This document shows, one piece after another, positions 23,248-36,211 of a stretch of DNA of 64,000 nucleotides (position 1 is the first letter of the stretch; every line of letters begins with the position of its first letter). A model generated the notes under the pieces. That model made no database searches, was not told the DNA's origin, and saw only the letters and a list, made by a program, of their open reading frames with translations. The position numbers and the translations under genes are program-made. Origin of the DNA: Acanthococcus lagerstroemiae (lineage: Eukaryota > Arthropoda > Insecta > Hemiptera > Eriococcidae); contig CM063110.1 in NCBI GenBank assembly GCA_031841125.1, positions 54,349,946-54,413,945 of the forward strand, given 5' to 3'.

Positions 23248-23288
<41 letters not shown>

Positions 23289-23298
23289 TAATAATAAT
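23248..23298 (+). repeat. (TAA)n microsatellite
   Basis: About 16 TAA/ATA units directly follow TTTAATTGAAAAAA. In block C the same context ends in a shorter TAA run (47,974-47,997). In block B it is shorter still (near 32,183-32,202). This is the breakpoint where A departs from B and C. Confidence 0.9.
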
Positions 23299-23445
23299 GT
23301 CCACAGAATCAAATCAGGGTATACATTCGATTCGGCATACCTCAGGTAATTTTTTATTACTAAATTTCGTCAGTTTTTACGCTTCGGCGCGAATAGTGAT
23401 AAGAATCGCCGTAGCGAGACTTCTACAGAACCTCTTAAGCATAGA

Positions 23446-24794
23446 TTGTGCAATCAGTGCTATCTACTTATGGTGCGGTCCAAAAGGAGCGCTAAAGTCG
23501 TATCCGCAGAGATGAACTGCAGAATCTGTAATAAGTTGCTGAAAGGAGACATAATTCTCTGTGACGGATGCGATAGCGCATACTGCTTTGGTCCTTGTTC
23601 TGGAGTTCAAGAATCCACCCACCGGCAAAGGGTGTACAAAGGAGGAAGAATGGAGATGCGGCGCATGCAGGTTTCCTGCTGCCATTAAGTGTGGGCAGTG
23701 TGCTATGCAGTTTCACCTACAAAATCAAAGCCAGTCTGCAGTGTTTGTGAGGTTGCCTACCATACTGGCTGTGTGGCAATGGACCCAGCTACTTGGAGGG
23801 AGATGCTACCGATAAATAAGTCATCCTGGACCTGCACAAATTGTTCAGCAACAACTGCAACGTCACAATCGGGATTGAAGAGGAGTTCGTCATCAATGGG
23901 AGGCCAGGATGATGCAAGATCCACAAAGAAAAAGAAACCAAGCACAATCGAGGAGTTGTCAGACCTTATTTCAGACAACTTCTCTGACATCACTGCAGCC
24001 TTAAACCAAATTGCTTCACTTGCCAAAGAACTGACAGAACTAAAAGCTACAGTAGCTAATCAGAGCAAGGAGATATCTACTCTTCGGCAACAAAATATTA
24101 GTCTTGAGAGCCGGTTGGATGAGCTAGAACAGTACTCCCGGAAGTCAATTGCATCATAAAAAATTTACCAGAGGATGGATGGGAGAAGGAGGAAGTTACA
24201 ATGAGAAGTGTTGTTGGCTTGCTATCATCCACTGGGATAGCTGATGGAGAGAGAGAAATTGACGCGTGTCACCGTCTCCCTAAAGGCAAGAAGGACACCT
24301 GGAGACCAGTAATTGTCAAGTTTGTGCGCAGAATAATAAAAACAAAGTTCATGAATGAAGCCAGAAAATTAAAACTATCTACTGCTCACCTGCCAGAAGT
24401 AATCACAAATCGGGAAACCCCACAACCCATCTACGTCGAGGATCACCTAACCAAGAAGAGGGCACAACTTGCTGCACAGGCTCGCAGTCTTCGGACTGAT
24501 GAACTTGTGGTTCACACTTGGGTCAGGGATACAGAAGTCTATATCAGGCGCTGCGTGGGCGATCGAGCAACTCGTGTTCATTCGTCATCCTGGCTTGATC
24601 AGTATCGGGAGAGTCTGCTAGCAGAAATTTCATCACAGCGCAGAATAAACTGGAAGCTACCAGCTCAGCAACTGCAAACTGTAACCCCTACTCTTTCTAA
24701 TGACCAGAGCAGCCCTGTACTCCATTCTGCAGACGCTCCTTCAATGGAATGTGAACAAGCTGCCGAAGATTCCACTCCGACGGTTTTTTCATAA
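23446..24794 (+). pseudogene. LINE ORF1 relic with PHD-like finger and coiled coil
   Basis: ORF1 of some CR1/Jockey-like LINEs has an N-terminal PHD-like zinc finger, a coiled coil and a nucleic-acid-binding C-terminal domain. In order here: CRICNKLLKGDIILCDGCDS (from 23,518); then, in another frame, EEEWRCGACRFPAAIKCGQC; then back in the first frame CSVCEVAYHTGCVAMDPATW (about 23,735-23,800) with SSWTCTNC. A coiled coil spans about 23,990-24,140, ending RLDELEQYSRK. After a further frame break near 24,145-24,155, the C-terminal part begins IIKNLPEDGWEKEEV. It includes IDACHRLPKG, PVIVKFVRR, IYVEDHLT and VVHTWVRD, and ends at 24,794. At least three frame changes make it non-functional. There is no ORF2 downstream; the corrupted block starts about 80 bp later. 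Confidence 0.7.
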
Positions 24795-24875
24795 AGAATA
24801 GATGTACTAATCCTAAGTCTCTCTACATATTGTAAAATTAATGGCATCCTTTGAAACTCACCTTATTGCGAATGG

Positions 24876-24928
24876 GGTTTTTTTTTTTCAAATTTTTTTT
24901 TTATTTTTTTTTTTTTTTTGGGGGCCCT

Positions 24929-24959
<31 letters not shown>

Positions 24960-26455
24960 TTTTTTTTTTTTTTTTTTTTAAAAAAAAGGGGGAAACCGGG
25001 GGAAAAAAAATTTTTTCCCCCCGAAATTAGGGATTTTTTTTTTCCCACCCTTTCCCAAAAATTTCCCAATTTTTTTTTAAAAAACCCCAAACCGGGGGGG
25101 GAAAAAAAAAACCCTTTGGTGGAGAACCCCCCGGGTGTTTTTTTTTTTCCCGGTCCAAAACGGGAAATTTTTTTCCGGAAAAACCTTTTAAAAATTTAAC
25201 TGTTGGCAATTTTTTTTTTTCCGGACTAAAAATTTTCCATGGGTAACCCCAAATTTAAAATCAGCGGGATTTTGCCCCCGGGGTTTTAAGGGTGTGAAAC
25301 CCCACTTTTTCAATTTGATAATGGGGGAAATAAATTTTGGGGGGAAAAAAAAAGGGCATCGGTTCCGCCTTTTTAAAAAAAAAATAAAAACGCGGAAGGG
25401 CTAAGAACCTTTTTTCCGTTTTCCGCAAAAACCCGGAAATTTTTCCCTTTTAAAAAAAAAACCCCCCACGAAACAAAACTAAAAATTTTTGGGACTTGGG
25501 GGGAGAAAAAAAAAAAGAAACCAAATGTCGGGGTAAATTTCAAAAGAAATTTCCCCAAAAGGTATTTTTGTTTGCTCCGAAATTGGGAAACCAGACCGGG
25601 GTTCAAAAGTAAAAAAAAGGTATTTAAAGTTTTGGGGTTGGAAACCCTATCCCAAAAATTTTAAAGTTAAAACATAAAACCCAAATTTGGGGAAATTTTT
25701 GGGGTTTGAATTTATTTTCCCTTTTTGCTTTTTACCACGGGGTGAAAAGGGGGGGTAAACTGGTGAAAACCCCCTGTTTCAAAAAATATTAAAAGGGGCA
25801 TTTTTCCGAATTTTAAAAAAAATAAAAGGGATTTTTAATGAATTATTTTTCAGGTTGGCAAAAAAAATCCCTCTTTAAGGGAAAAAAATCCCCTCCTTCC
25901 CTGCTTAAAAAAAGGAAACAGAAACCCTTTGTAAAGGTAAGATTTTATGAAAAGAAAAATTTCGTTTTATCCCCGTTATTTTTTTTTTTTTCCCTAAAAG
26001 GGGGGGAAACAACCTCTAAGTAAGGGTCTTTTTAACAAAATTGGGGAAAACTTTGGAAAAAAACAAATTGGCCGCGGTAAATTTTCCCATTGGATTGGAT
26101 TTGACGATTTTTGTCTCACGGGGGCGAGAAAATTTTTGAAATCGGGGGGTTTTCAAAAAAAAGGAAAACGGAATAAAAAAAAGTTAAAAAAAAAAATTTT
26201 AAAAGGTTCACAGAAGTAAATTTTTCATTTAAATTTTTTCCTTAAAAAATTATTTCCCGTTTTTTAATTAAAAGTTTCTAAATTTCAATTCCCCCTTTTT
26301 AGTTTTTTATTTCTTTTTGGGCCCCCCCCCCTTTTTTGGTTATTTTTTTTAAGTTTTAATTTTTTTAAAACCGTTTTTTTGAAAAAGGTGGATTTTTTTT
26401 GGAAAAGGTTTCGGGAAAAGTCCAAAAAATTGGGAAAATTTTTGCCGTGCCCCCT
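24876..26455. other. Corrupted sequence: homopolymer-inflated copy of 14.8-16.9 kb
   Basis: Almost every base is expanded into runs. Reading through the runs gives anchors in the order of 14.8-16.9 kb. TCAGCGGGATTTTGCCCC (25,261) matches TCAGCGGCGAGGTTTGCGCC (15,004). ACCAAATGTCGGGG (about 25,522) matches ACGAAATGTCGGGG (15,344). ATGAATTATTTTTCAGG (25,838) matches TTGAATTCATTTTTCAAG (15,750). GGAAACAGAAACCC (25,914) matches GGAAACAGAAACTC (15,851). The end (26,180-26,455) follows the TIR element at 16,594-16,915. ORFs here (F/K/G/P-rich) are artefacts. Confidence 0.8.
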
Positions 26456-27060
26456 TCTTTCTTCTCAGGGTCTAGTTAGGAATTCAAAAATTTATTTGGT
26501 ATGTACGAGAATCAAAATTTCATTTTAAATCCTTAATATTATTACGATTTTTTTAAATTAAATCGTAATATTCAAATTCCCAAATTTTTCATGTTTTATT
26601 TGTTTAATTTTATGAGCAACTCATGGGTCTTTTTACGTGATTATAATCGTATCAGTTAAAGATAACTATTAGTGAAGTGGAGGCAGGGAATTAAAGAAAA
26701 TTGCCGTTTAAACTCAATATTTTTTAAAATAAAAAGAAATTTTTTGTATTATAATATTATTCGGCCAACGTTTTGAATCCGTTTCGAAGAGGCAAATTGA
26801 AAACGTTTTTTTGGATTTTTGTTCACGTAAATCAGGTTTTAATTATTCCATACTCAGGTATTTTTATACTATTTCGTCAGTTTTACGCTTGACTAATAGT
26901 TTGGAGAACCGGTAGGAACATCACGCTCTAACAATAGAATATGCTATCACTATGTTGCGGTCCAAAAGGAGGTACAATTGTATCGCAGAATGAACCAAAA
27001 TTTAAAAGTTCTGTGAAAATTTCATGATAAATCCTACTCTTGGTTTTCTGATCTAAATCC
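26456..27060. other. Chimeric noisy junction
   Basis: Three noisy pieces follow one another. 26,467-26,600 resembles 16,595-16,780 again (CAGGGTCTAG then CATTTTAAATCCTTAATATT). 26,600-27,020 resembles about 23,050-23,560, including GTCCAAAAGGAG and the CGCAGA-ATGAAC phrase at the start of the ORF1 relic. From about 27,060 it resembles 17,390 onward. This order does not occur elsewhere in the window and looks like spliced low-quality reads. Confidence 0.6.
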
Positions 27061-30000
27061 AAGGAGGATTTGCCAAGAGCAAGTATAACGTGCAGTTTTC
27101 TGGGGGGAGTTGGACAGTATGAAATGCCACACTACAAATAAAAATCTGATGATATTGATAAAAATCATCTCTGATTACATGACTAGCTACTTAAGAATTT
27201 GCACCGAAAGTAACACTGGGCATTGTGCGAATGAACGCACAAGGGAAAGATAATTTAATCATTTTCTATGATGAAATAAAAAAATTAACTCCAATTAAAA
27301 GTTTAGCCTTTATTCGAAACCTTTTACATCCTGCAGTTTAACCTTGCTTATTGCAAACTCAATACACTGGTGGTAGGAGCTGTAGGCCAGAGATTCAACT
27401 TTGGTAGTCCATTGCACTTGTCCTAGGTGTTTTATAGATTAGCTTAGTACCTCACTTTTATAGCCAAAGTGTAAGAATTTTAATGGGTATCCGGGACTTC
27501 ACTGAGGAGAACTTAGTCCGTGCTTGCTCGTCCGGTTATGCTGGGCATTGACATATGATGGGGCAGGTTTCTTCCTCTTCCAAAGGACACGAGCCGTTTT
27601 CACCACTCCTATTTTATACACATGTGTTTTGTGACTTATGACCAGTAATTCCGACCGTGTTGCTCACATTCCCCACTGGCCATCCGCCAGGGCGTTTCCT
27701 CTGCTTCTTATCCACCTTCCTTTGGATTATTTTAGATGCTGTATCCCGGAAGACATGGCTGGGCGTTACCAGTTCCTTTTTGATCATTCTTGCTAATCAG
27801 CTGCATGTTCCCTTTTATGCCGCATGTCCCGTGTCCATAGTATAGTTGGTGCAGGATGGGCAAAATCCGGAAACTTCCAAGATTTATCAAAATCCTGGGG
27901 AAAAAAGGATTGAATTCAAGTCTAAATCCTTTTTAGAAAAGAATGTTTCAAACAAAATCCTAAATCCTCTCAATTTCAAAAATTGGGATTTTAAATCTAA
28001 ATCCAATATCCTGAATTTGACTTCTTTTCATAAAGCTAACCCAGCAATGTTCATCTACTATTGGCTGAGGACGTTTGCATACAACTTCTGTTGTTGTAGC
28101 CAGGCTGCTTAGCTAAGCCGAAGCCTTAGCGTTAGCCGATCGATTTTGGCCCAAAATTAAGCTACCATTAGTTAGTAATGAGACAGTTAGCTGTTAGCTA
28201 TTACTGAAGCCAGTCGTTTAAAACGTTACTTTTAGCTAAATTTTTAGCCTTCCGATCGGCAACCTCTCTAACTCAGCGCGAAAATATGCGCTGTTAAGCA
28301 AAAACCCGCCCAAACAACATTTGTGTAAATAAGATTGTATTGATCGTGAAGGAAGAGCATAAAATGTAGAACTTTTTAAATTGCGGCTCCCCCCCCCTAT
28401 AAAAAATCTGTATCCACGTTGAAAAAGCTTATCAGTGCACCTATGTCGTAACCGCATATTCATTGGCTTTTAATGTTACGTTTCTCAACAAACGATTTTT
28501 CGCCTGGCGGGTTTTGCCTAACAGCGTCCAATTGTAATCAGTGAAGTGAGAATGGTAGACTTCCTCAGCGTTCTATCCAGAATTAGCTTAGGTAAACAAT
28601 GAGCCTTTTCTTCGTATTCGCAGAATACGACAACAAAAGGATGTAAAACTATCCTATGTACTATGATTTAAATAAAAATTTAATTTTAAATGTTAAAATT
28701 GTGAAATAATTTTGGGTGATACGGCACGCAGGTGCAAGCACCATTATTTTTTGAATTTAATTATTTTTGATTACCAAATGCCGTTTTGCAAATAATTAGG
28801 TTGATTCGAAATCGTTTTTAAAAAGGAAATTGAATCCAAAATCAGGTTTTGAAAATCTGGATTTAAATGCCTGACCAGTTTTTAATACATTTGCCAGCCT
28901 ATGGACACGATTTTTCTAGCAAGGTGTATAACAGTTAAAAATCTAATATGTTGTAATTTCCGAATGAATGGATATAAGAGTATTTTTAATCTGAATCCGA
29001 TTAACTGTTAGTTTGAAGACGCGAATTTTTCGTTCGCTGGGATTTTAAATATTTGTACTTGAAATTTCAGAAACTTTATGTTGGTACCAAAAATCTGACA
29101 CGAAACGGTATACATTGTACTGCCGACGAGCTCACTGAAAAAACGCTACTGTTTTCGGCTGTAGACAGCGCATCTTCTGTGACCTTATATGCCCCCCAAG
29201 TTGCGGGCGTCCATTGGGAGTGGAACGGATGTAGAGCGCTAAGATTCACTTAAGAAGTGAGTGATCTCAAGCGGTAAATGAGGTAAAGAGGGAAATACAG
29301 TTTTGAATAAAAAATTAAAAAGGGTGTTAAAAATGACGGCGATGCTCAAATTGAACGTGTGGGGAGATCAATTCACTTTGCATTAGAATTTAATATGTCG
29401 GAAAATTGAATAGAAATGGTGAAATAAAATAATTTAAATCTATCAGCTTCTATAGTGCCGGCCTGACCCACGTCGTAACCCGCACGACCTATTAATTTTT
29501 AATTGATCACTCCAAGAGGGTTCACAAAATCCGCTTACGATAGTCAGAAACTTTGTTCTAGTCCATTTTTCGTACTTCAAATGTCGAGCAGGGGAAACTT
29601 AATTTGGAATTTTTGATTATTTTAAATAAGGGGCGCTTGCGAAAAATTGAGTCCGCATTGGGTTCATAGTTCAAAATCTTGACTTCTAGATCATCTATAT
29701 CATACCGCAGAATTTTTATTAGTTGCGAACGAAACCCCCCTCGGGATGTAATTCGTGTGCCTCAATATGCAATAATAGCAGTTACACTGTCTCACAGGTA
29801 AGATATGCTTATTAACGAGCCCTTCTGCGGTCTAATTCTAAATGCCACCGAAGTCTGGCCATTACCTCTTGGGTAGGACTCCTCGCCCATACCATCGAAA
29901 TCAGTTTTTCACTTAAATTTGACTGTCACGGGTCATTCTTTAAGCCTAAAACCACAACAATGCTCTCTTTTCTTAGCATCATGTACACCTCTTTTCCCAT

Positions 30001-32947
30001 GCCATGTGTTTGTATTCAGATATGAGCATATTTTAAGAAGTTCCCACGATGCACTACTGCTGTGCTTATCGTTACAACTTGGATGGAGATGCAAATTGAA
30101 AGCAAATTCACCTACGTTGAATGGAAACTGTCAATTTTAAATTTCCTTAGTCAACCATTTTTGTCATTTTGCTTCAATTTTCTTAAAAAAAATGTTCCCG
30201 TTTTTTTCGTGGTATTGGACCTGATTCAAGAAAAGTTTCGTTTAACCCGTGTAGAGGTATTGGAGATTGGCTTCGAATCTGCCAATTCCTTTTGGGATAT
30301 AATAAGGGGATTCTCTTTAATTTTGATTGAATTCTTCGAGCAATAATAATGTTAATTGGGTTCGAAACGACCACATCATGTAGTCACAGTAAGCATGAAG
30401 TAATGCTGTCAGACTCCGGTTCCCTGGTTTTTACGTCTTCTGCTTTCGAATACGACATCTTGATCATTTCGAGGAATGAAAGAATAACAAAGTTTAATTT
30501 GATATCACCAGAGTTAGCTTTGTTCGTGTTGACCGTACATAAAATAAGCATCCTCAGGGAAATGCCGTAAGAAACAAAATACCCCTTCTTCCAGCTACTC
30601 AAGATAATCCCCTTAACAATAATTTTGGCGGCAACATCCTTGTAGTATTTACTGCAAGGGTTAAAAAAAACGCACCTTTTCCCTCCGATGTCAACTACTA
30701 ATGAAAGAAGCCTTTTCCGCGGCGAAGTACAACTTTCTGAAAATGGAAATGAGGCAAATTTAAAAAAAACATTTTCGCGGAAACAAAATTCTATAAACCG
30801 CAAAAAATCCTTTTTATCTCGGTCTTCCTTTTTGCCTTGTTTCTGTATTCGAAAGCGGCTCTCGCGAACTGTATTTTCTTGCTAAATTCGGTATATTTGT
30901 ACAACTACGCAACATAACTGAAAAGTAGTTGATTAATAAGTTGCGAGTAGTAAGAAAAGTTTTGAATCGTAAAGTATAGTTGCTGCTCGAGAATTGGAAA
31001 TAGACAATATTTACAACAACGGTAGCGAGAGGAAAATTAAACGAAAATATACCGTGGGAAGCTTACTTTCCAGTAGTTTGAAAATTGAAAAGTGGGAATT
31101 AAAACTTTAGTAACGAAGTGCAAACGACTTTCTTGAAAATTGAGAGGGCAGGTGAATTCTAAATTTCGTCCAAAAGTTGATCTTTGCCGACTAAAGAAAC
31201 TCTTGCAACCCAAGCAAGAAAAAGTCCAGGTTAAGAGAACCTGTAATTAGTGGATCATAAAGTTCTATCAAACTTAATACCGAAATTACTTCTTAAAACT
31301 CCTTGAGACCTGAGTTTCGTTTCCTTGAAATGGTGTGTATTTGGAAACATTGTCGAAATGCCAATTCGGCTTTTACCATCCAGTCCCATTCGTTATTGGC
31401 TAACTGGCGGGGCAATAAAAAAATTTGGCAGCAGTTGCAATGGAGCTAGGCAGTATTGCTGGAAGGGCTTTTTTCAAGAGAGCAACGGTGCGCCCGGTGT
31501 TTTGTGTAAAGGTATTAAAATCGTGGCCCCTTTTGATTTTGACCAAACTCTCAATTCGTTTTGTCCCTCAAGGAAATCAATTTTCTGTTATCGAACTTCT
31601 ACTCGGTTTTTCCTCTGAGGTTCAGTCAGATTTTAAGATAGATTGCCAGAGATAGTTTTGAAATTGTTATTAAGTCTTACTTTTCGGAAGTTCCTTCTTT
31701 GAATGTACAGAATCGAGCACAGTTTCCTTTATCTTCCCTCCCTAGTATTAATGCTTTATTTCATCAATAGCGTTTAGTCGTTTCTAATATACTAATATTT
31801 AATCGGGTTAAAATGGTAGACTCCTTATAAACACATAGACACTTTCAGTTCATCCATGATTTTGTTCGACTTTTATTGTCCTTTCAGAATTTATTTTACT
31901 AAACTTTATTCCCACTGAATGAGAACTCTTTGACCTTTCAAACTTTTCGACTCGTTACAATTTATTAAACTGTCAAGATTCGTGGACCTATTTAAATTCG
32001 TCAGATTCTTTCTGACTTTATTTGAACGTATAATTATGATTTTAATTTGAACTCATAGAGATCTTATTTACGTAAACTTATTAAAATCGTAATCAGTTAC
32101 AGAGGCAAAACTTGACTTTCATGTATTTGGGGGGGGTAAAAAATTGCCGATTCTTTAATCAAGAATATTTTTTTTTGAAAAAATAATAATAAATAATAAT
32201 AAACAACCAAACGTTCTTAAAAATAAAAATCAAATAAACTTCAAAATTTGCTAACTGACCTAATTATTGGGTTGTTTCACCCCCATAGGGGTCACCCCTC
32301 CATCGAGTTTCGTCCCTTCAAATGCAGATTGGAATTATTCCCAACACTCACATTTGTGCACAGCGGACCCTATTCTGGAGGGTAAGGTGGAAGGATTTTA
32401 GGAATACTTGAAACAACACACATTGAGGTGGTCGTTGTTTTCCTTGGTGATATTTTTTTCTGAATTTCCTCTGATTTTCTCCTTAAATTGATTCCAATAA
32501 AAAAAATAAAATAAAAAGAAGAAACCAAAAGTTTCCTATGGATCGGATTAGCGGAATCCGTGCCAGAATTCCTTTCGTTCTTATAGGAAAATGCATGGGT
32601 TTTGACTTTTGTTCCAGACTAAAGTTCCCTCCTATATCGGGCCGTACAGCGCTAGTATCGACTATTCTTTCAGCGACCAAAAGGTGAAGTTTTTGACACA
32701 TGTAGCAAAATTTTGAATATCGATGTACGGCCCGAATATTCACCAGGACTAAAGACCGTAAATTAAGAATAGAACATTTGCTATCGGATTCAGCTTGTAA
32801 CACTGGAAGATAAGGTCTTTTGCTTTTCAACTTTAGATTTAATAAAATGTTCAACTTTCTCAAATCTCAGGCTCTAGGTCGAACAGAGAATGTAGTAACA
32901 GCAGATTTCGGGCTGCTCAAAGCGGTGGCGCGCTGTAGTCGTTTTAC

Positions 32948-33524
32948 GAATGATTGAGTGAGTGAGTGAATCACTGAGTGAGTGACTGATTAATTGAGTG
33001 AATAACTCAATGAGTAAGCGAGCGAGTGAGTGAATCACTGAGTCACTGATAAGTGATTGAGTAACTGTGTGAATAACTGAATAAGTAAGCGATGAATGTA
33101 CTTAGAGTGAGTGAGTGAATCACTGACTCATTGGGTGATTGACGGAGTGAAGAAGTGAATAAATAACTGAATGAAAGAATGTAAGTGATGACTCACTAAA
33201 TAAGTAAGCGAGTGACTGAGTGAATCACTGATTTATATGAGCGAGTGATTGAGTGAGGAAGTGAATGAATTACTAAATTAGAGAATGAGTAAATGACTAA
33301 GTGAGTGAGTGAATCACTGAGTCACTATGTAAGTGATGATAACTTGGCCAATCACTAAATGAGTCAGCGAGTGACTGAGTCACTAGTAAGTGATTGAGTA
33401 AATGAGTGAATCACTAAATAAGTAAGCGAATGACTGAGTGAGTGAATCACTGATTTATTGAGTGAGTGACAGCTGAATAAGTAAGCGAGTGAGTGAGTGA
33501 ATCACTGATTCAGTGAGTGACGAA
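32948..33524 (+). repeat. Degenerate GAGT tetranucleotide array (block B copy)
   Basis: This is a noisy version of the array at 48,756-49,340: GAGTGAGTGAATCACTGA-type phrases in four-base register, flanked by direct copies of TTTCGGGCTGCTCAAAGC. Confidence 0.85.
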
Positions 33525-36211
33525 GTCAACAGATTTCGGGCTGCTCAAAGCGTGGCGCGCTTTAGTCGTTTACCTTGTAATCTTATTTCGAAGGAATATT
33601 TCATTTACAGGCATACGAAGAAATCTCAAAATACAGATTATGAAAACAGAAAGCGTTTTTATATCGAAAAAAATGTAAGGACAAAATTTATAGTACATAA
33701 AATTTTCCTTCCATTGAGACCATTTTCATTTCAATCTGATGAATTTTTCCAAAGTATGTAGAGTTTTAATAGTTCCTTTTTTTTTGACGTTCCTAAATTT
33801 ATAGAGGGCGACTCTTCGCGCTGCAGTCCGAATAGTCATTGAAATTGAAGACAACGTTTTGCAACCGACTTCAGATTTTCGAAGTGTTGCACATTTCAGC
33901 TTTGTTTCAAACTTTCAAATAACGTTTGATACCAGCATTGAAACCTTCTGCTTTTGACTGACTAGTCTCTAACAGGGGTCCAGGTACTCCTTTTCAGAAA
34001 CGAATTGACTCAAGTTTGAAAGGTGGAGAAGAAAATTTGCGGCAAATATTTTTGAAAACTAAAATATCGACAAATTTTAAAAAATTAAAAATTAGCCAAT
34101 TCTTAATGAAAAAGAAAGTAAACAAACAACACAAACATGGATAAAAATTGAAAATTCAAAGAATAGTTTTTAAAATTGCCGATGTCAAACTATGGGGGGG
34201 TCAAATGAAACATTTTAAATTGCCAACTGCCAATTATTGGGCGGGGGTGTGTTCAACCCCCTACAACCCCTATAATTTCGCCCTGATCAGTTAGGAAACA
34301 TTAGAAACTAGTAACTTTTAATATTTCAATTAGTGAATTTCGGGGTTCTAACGTTTCTGGTGTTTGAAGGAAGAAATGTGTTTAATTCCGGACTGCACAG
34401 GGGCCTCAAATAAACAAAACGAAAACAAGTAGAAACGCGCAAGTATTGGAACGATCAATTTAAAAACAGATGACCTGCAAGTGCGAAAATAAATTATTAC
34501 GGTAACTGAACTAACTACCGATGTCCTCGTCCTGGCCGATCAGAGATGAAAAAGGAGAGTGCGTCACGATAAGAAGAAGAAGAACGGATTTAAAAAAAAA
34601 ACGGAAGTACAGGTCTGCAGGGACAAAAACGTTTGTTAGGCGGATCGCCCTCGTGCTACACAGAAAAGTGACCAGCAGACAATTGGACGATTTATTTCAA
34701 AAATGTCAGTTTGAGAAAAGGAGGATACTGTTGTTGGTAATAATTGATATTCAGTGACGCTAATATCGACATGATAGTATTCATCTGTCCAAGTCCTCTA
34801 TCCTTCTTCAGCTCTAATAGCAGATAAGCAGAAGCATGTAGGATAGTACCTCCTGCATTCACCGAGTTTCCAAATAAGATCCTCGTAGGAAAGGCACCCT
34901 CATTAGCGCGAATTCTGCAAATACTCCGACTTCTAACTATGATCTAATTTCTACGTAGTTTTCCTAGTCCTCAATTATACCTGCATACATCATCAGAAAC
35001 TAAATAGCACAATATTTCGTATCTTTTCGTTAGCATTACATTCCCAGTGTACCGACAGTTATAGTATACTTGTTTGGTCGGAAATAGCGAGCGCATTTTA
35101 TCATTTCTAAAATCAACTCATAGCGGTACCGTTTCAATATACCTCATTGTTTCTCAGTTCCGAAAACGAATAACCGAATATTTGGATTATACTTTCGCTC
35201 CATATCGGAATGACGAGCACGCGCCATTTGCAAGCCGACATATTCTCGTCGATAATGAATTTTACGAATATTACAAAATTCGTACTTTATAGTCGACTGA
35301 GCGTTACTCGATTAGTGTCAAACATGAGTTATCGTGGTTCCAGAATTAATAGGATTACATGCGCCACAGCAAATGGATACATCAGCGAGGGTGGACCGCC
35401 GCCGGTTGTCATCAGATAAAGAGAAACTTATCCAGTGGTGTGGTCGATGAAGTATGACGTAATGTAAGGGTGCATCCGATTGTTTTGACTCTCGAGGGAC
35501 AACCAGCGACACGCATAATCGATCATCGTGCTATCTCGACACAAACGGATTAAACAATAAATTTGTAACTGCCACGTCTGAAAGTTTACTCTCCAGTTCG
35601 ACTCGTCGGTTTGTCGAATGTTAACATCGAAAATCAGGGCGACAATTAGGCGTGATTTCATCAACCAACAAGGTACCGCAAGTCGGAGGTCAACAAACGA
35701 ATACCCACTCGTATTTTCCTCATTCCCGTGATAGCACGATAGAGTAAATTTTGATACAAGGGCAGAAAATGGGCCTTTGTCAACGAGCGTGAAGCTTCAA
35801 TCAACTGCGGCTTGCGGCAAATCACACGAGTTGAAGAAAACCCAGTTCTACATAATATGCTACACGATATTTTTGTACAAAGTGTACGAGAAAAATTGAG
35901 TTTGAGAGATCTTCCGCACGCGGGACAAGAGACAGTGCGGGAATTTTACTTTTCCGCATAATTTTTTCTAATGTCATTAAAATATAATTTTTTTGTTGAA
36001 AAAACTATGTGTGCGACTTTGGCGTGGCGAGGGGGCTTAAAATTACTAAGGCACATAGAAGAAGGAAAACTCGATAGATAACAGTATTCTTTCCTGGCGA
36101 TGCGTTTTCCACCACCACAATTGAAGGGTTTAGAATCAAAACCGGCGCTTGCCATTTTACTCCAAGAGCGCAGATAGGTAAAATACTGTACATGGTGCAG
36201 GAGTGTTTGTT

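Larger units (their letters stand above)
18010..23275 (+). repeat. Block A: clean copy of unit 1
   Basis: This is near-identical to 42,758-47,990 (block C) with an offset of about 24,730-24,737 and only scattered substitutions. Examples are GAATATTTC here versus GAATGTTTC in C near 18,428, and CACCGAATG versus CACCGAGAG near 21,330. A deletion-rich version lies at 27.4-32.2 kb (block B). The similarity to B continues further left, to about 17,390. On the right, A ends in the TAA array and then the ORF1 relic, whereas B and C continue into unit 2. Confidence 0.9.

Noticed and set aside
24201..24794. 197-codon ORF as a host gene
   Set aside because: Its motifs (IYVEDHLT, RPVIVKFVRR, WVRD) are those of LINE ORF1 C-terminal domains, and it continues a frameshifted ORF1 upstream.
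24863..26023. K/F/G/P-rich ORFs on both strands
   Set aside because: They come from homopolymer-inflated corrupted sequence, not real DNA.
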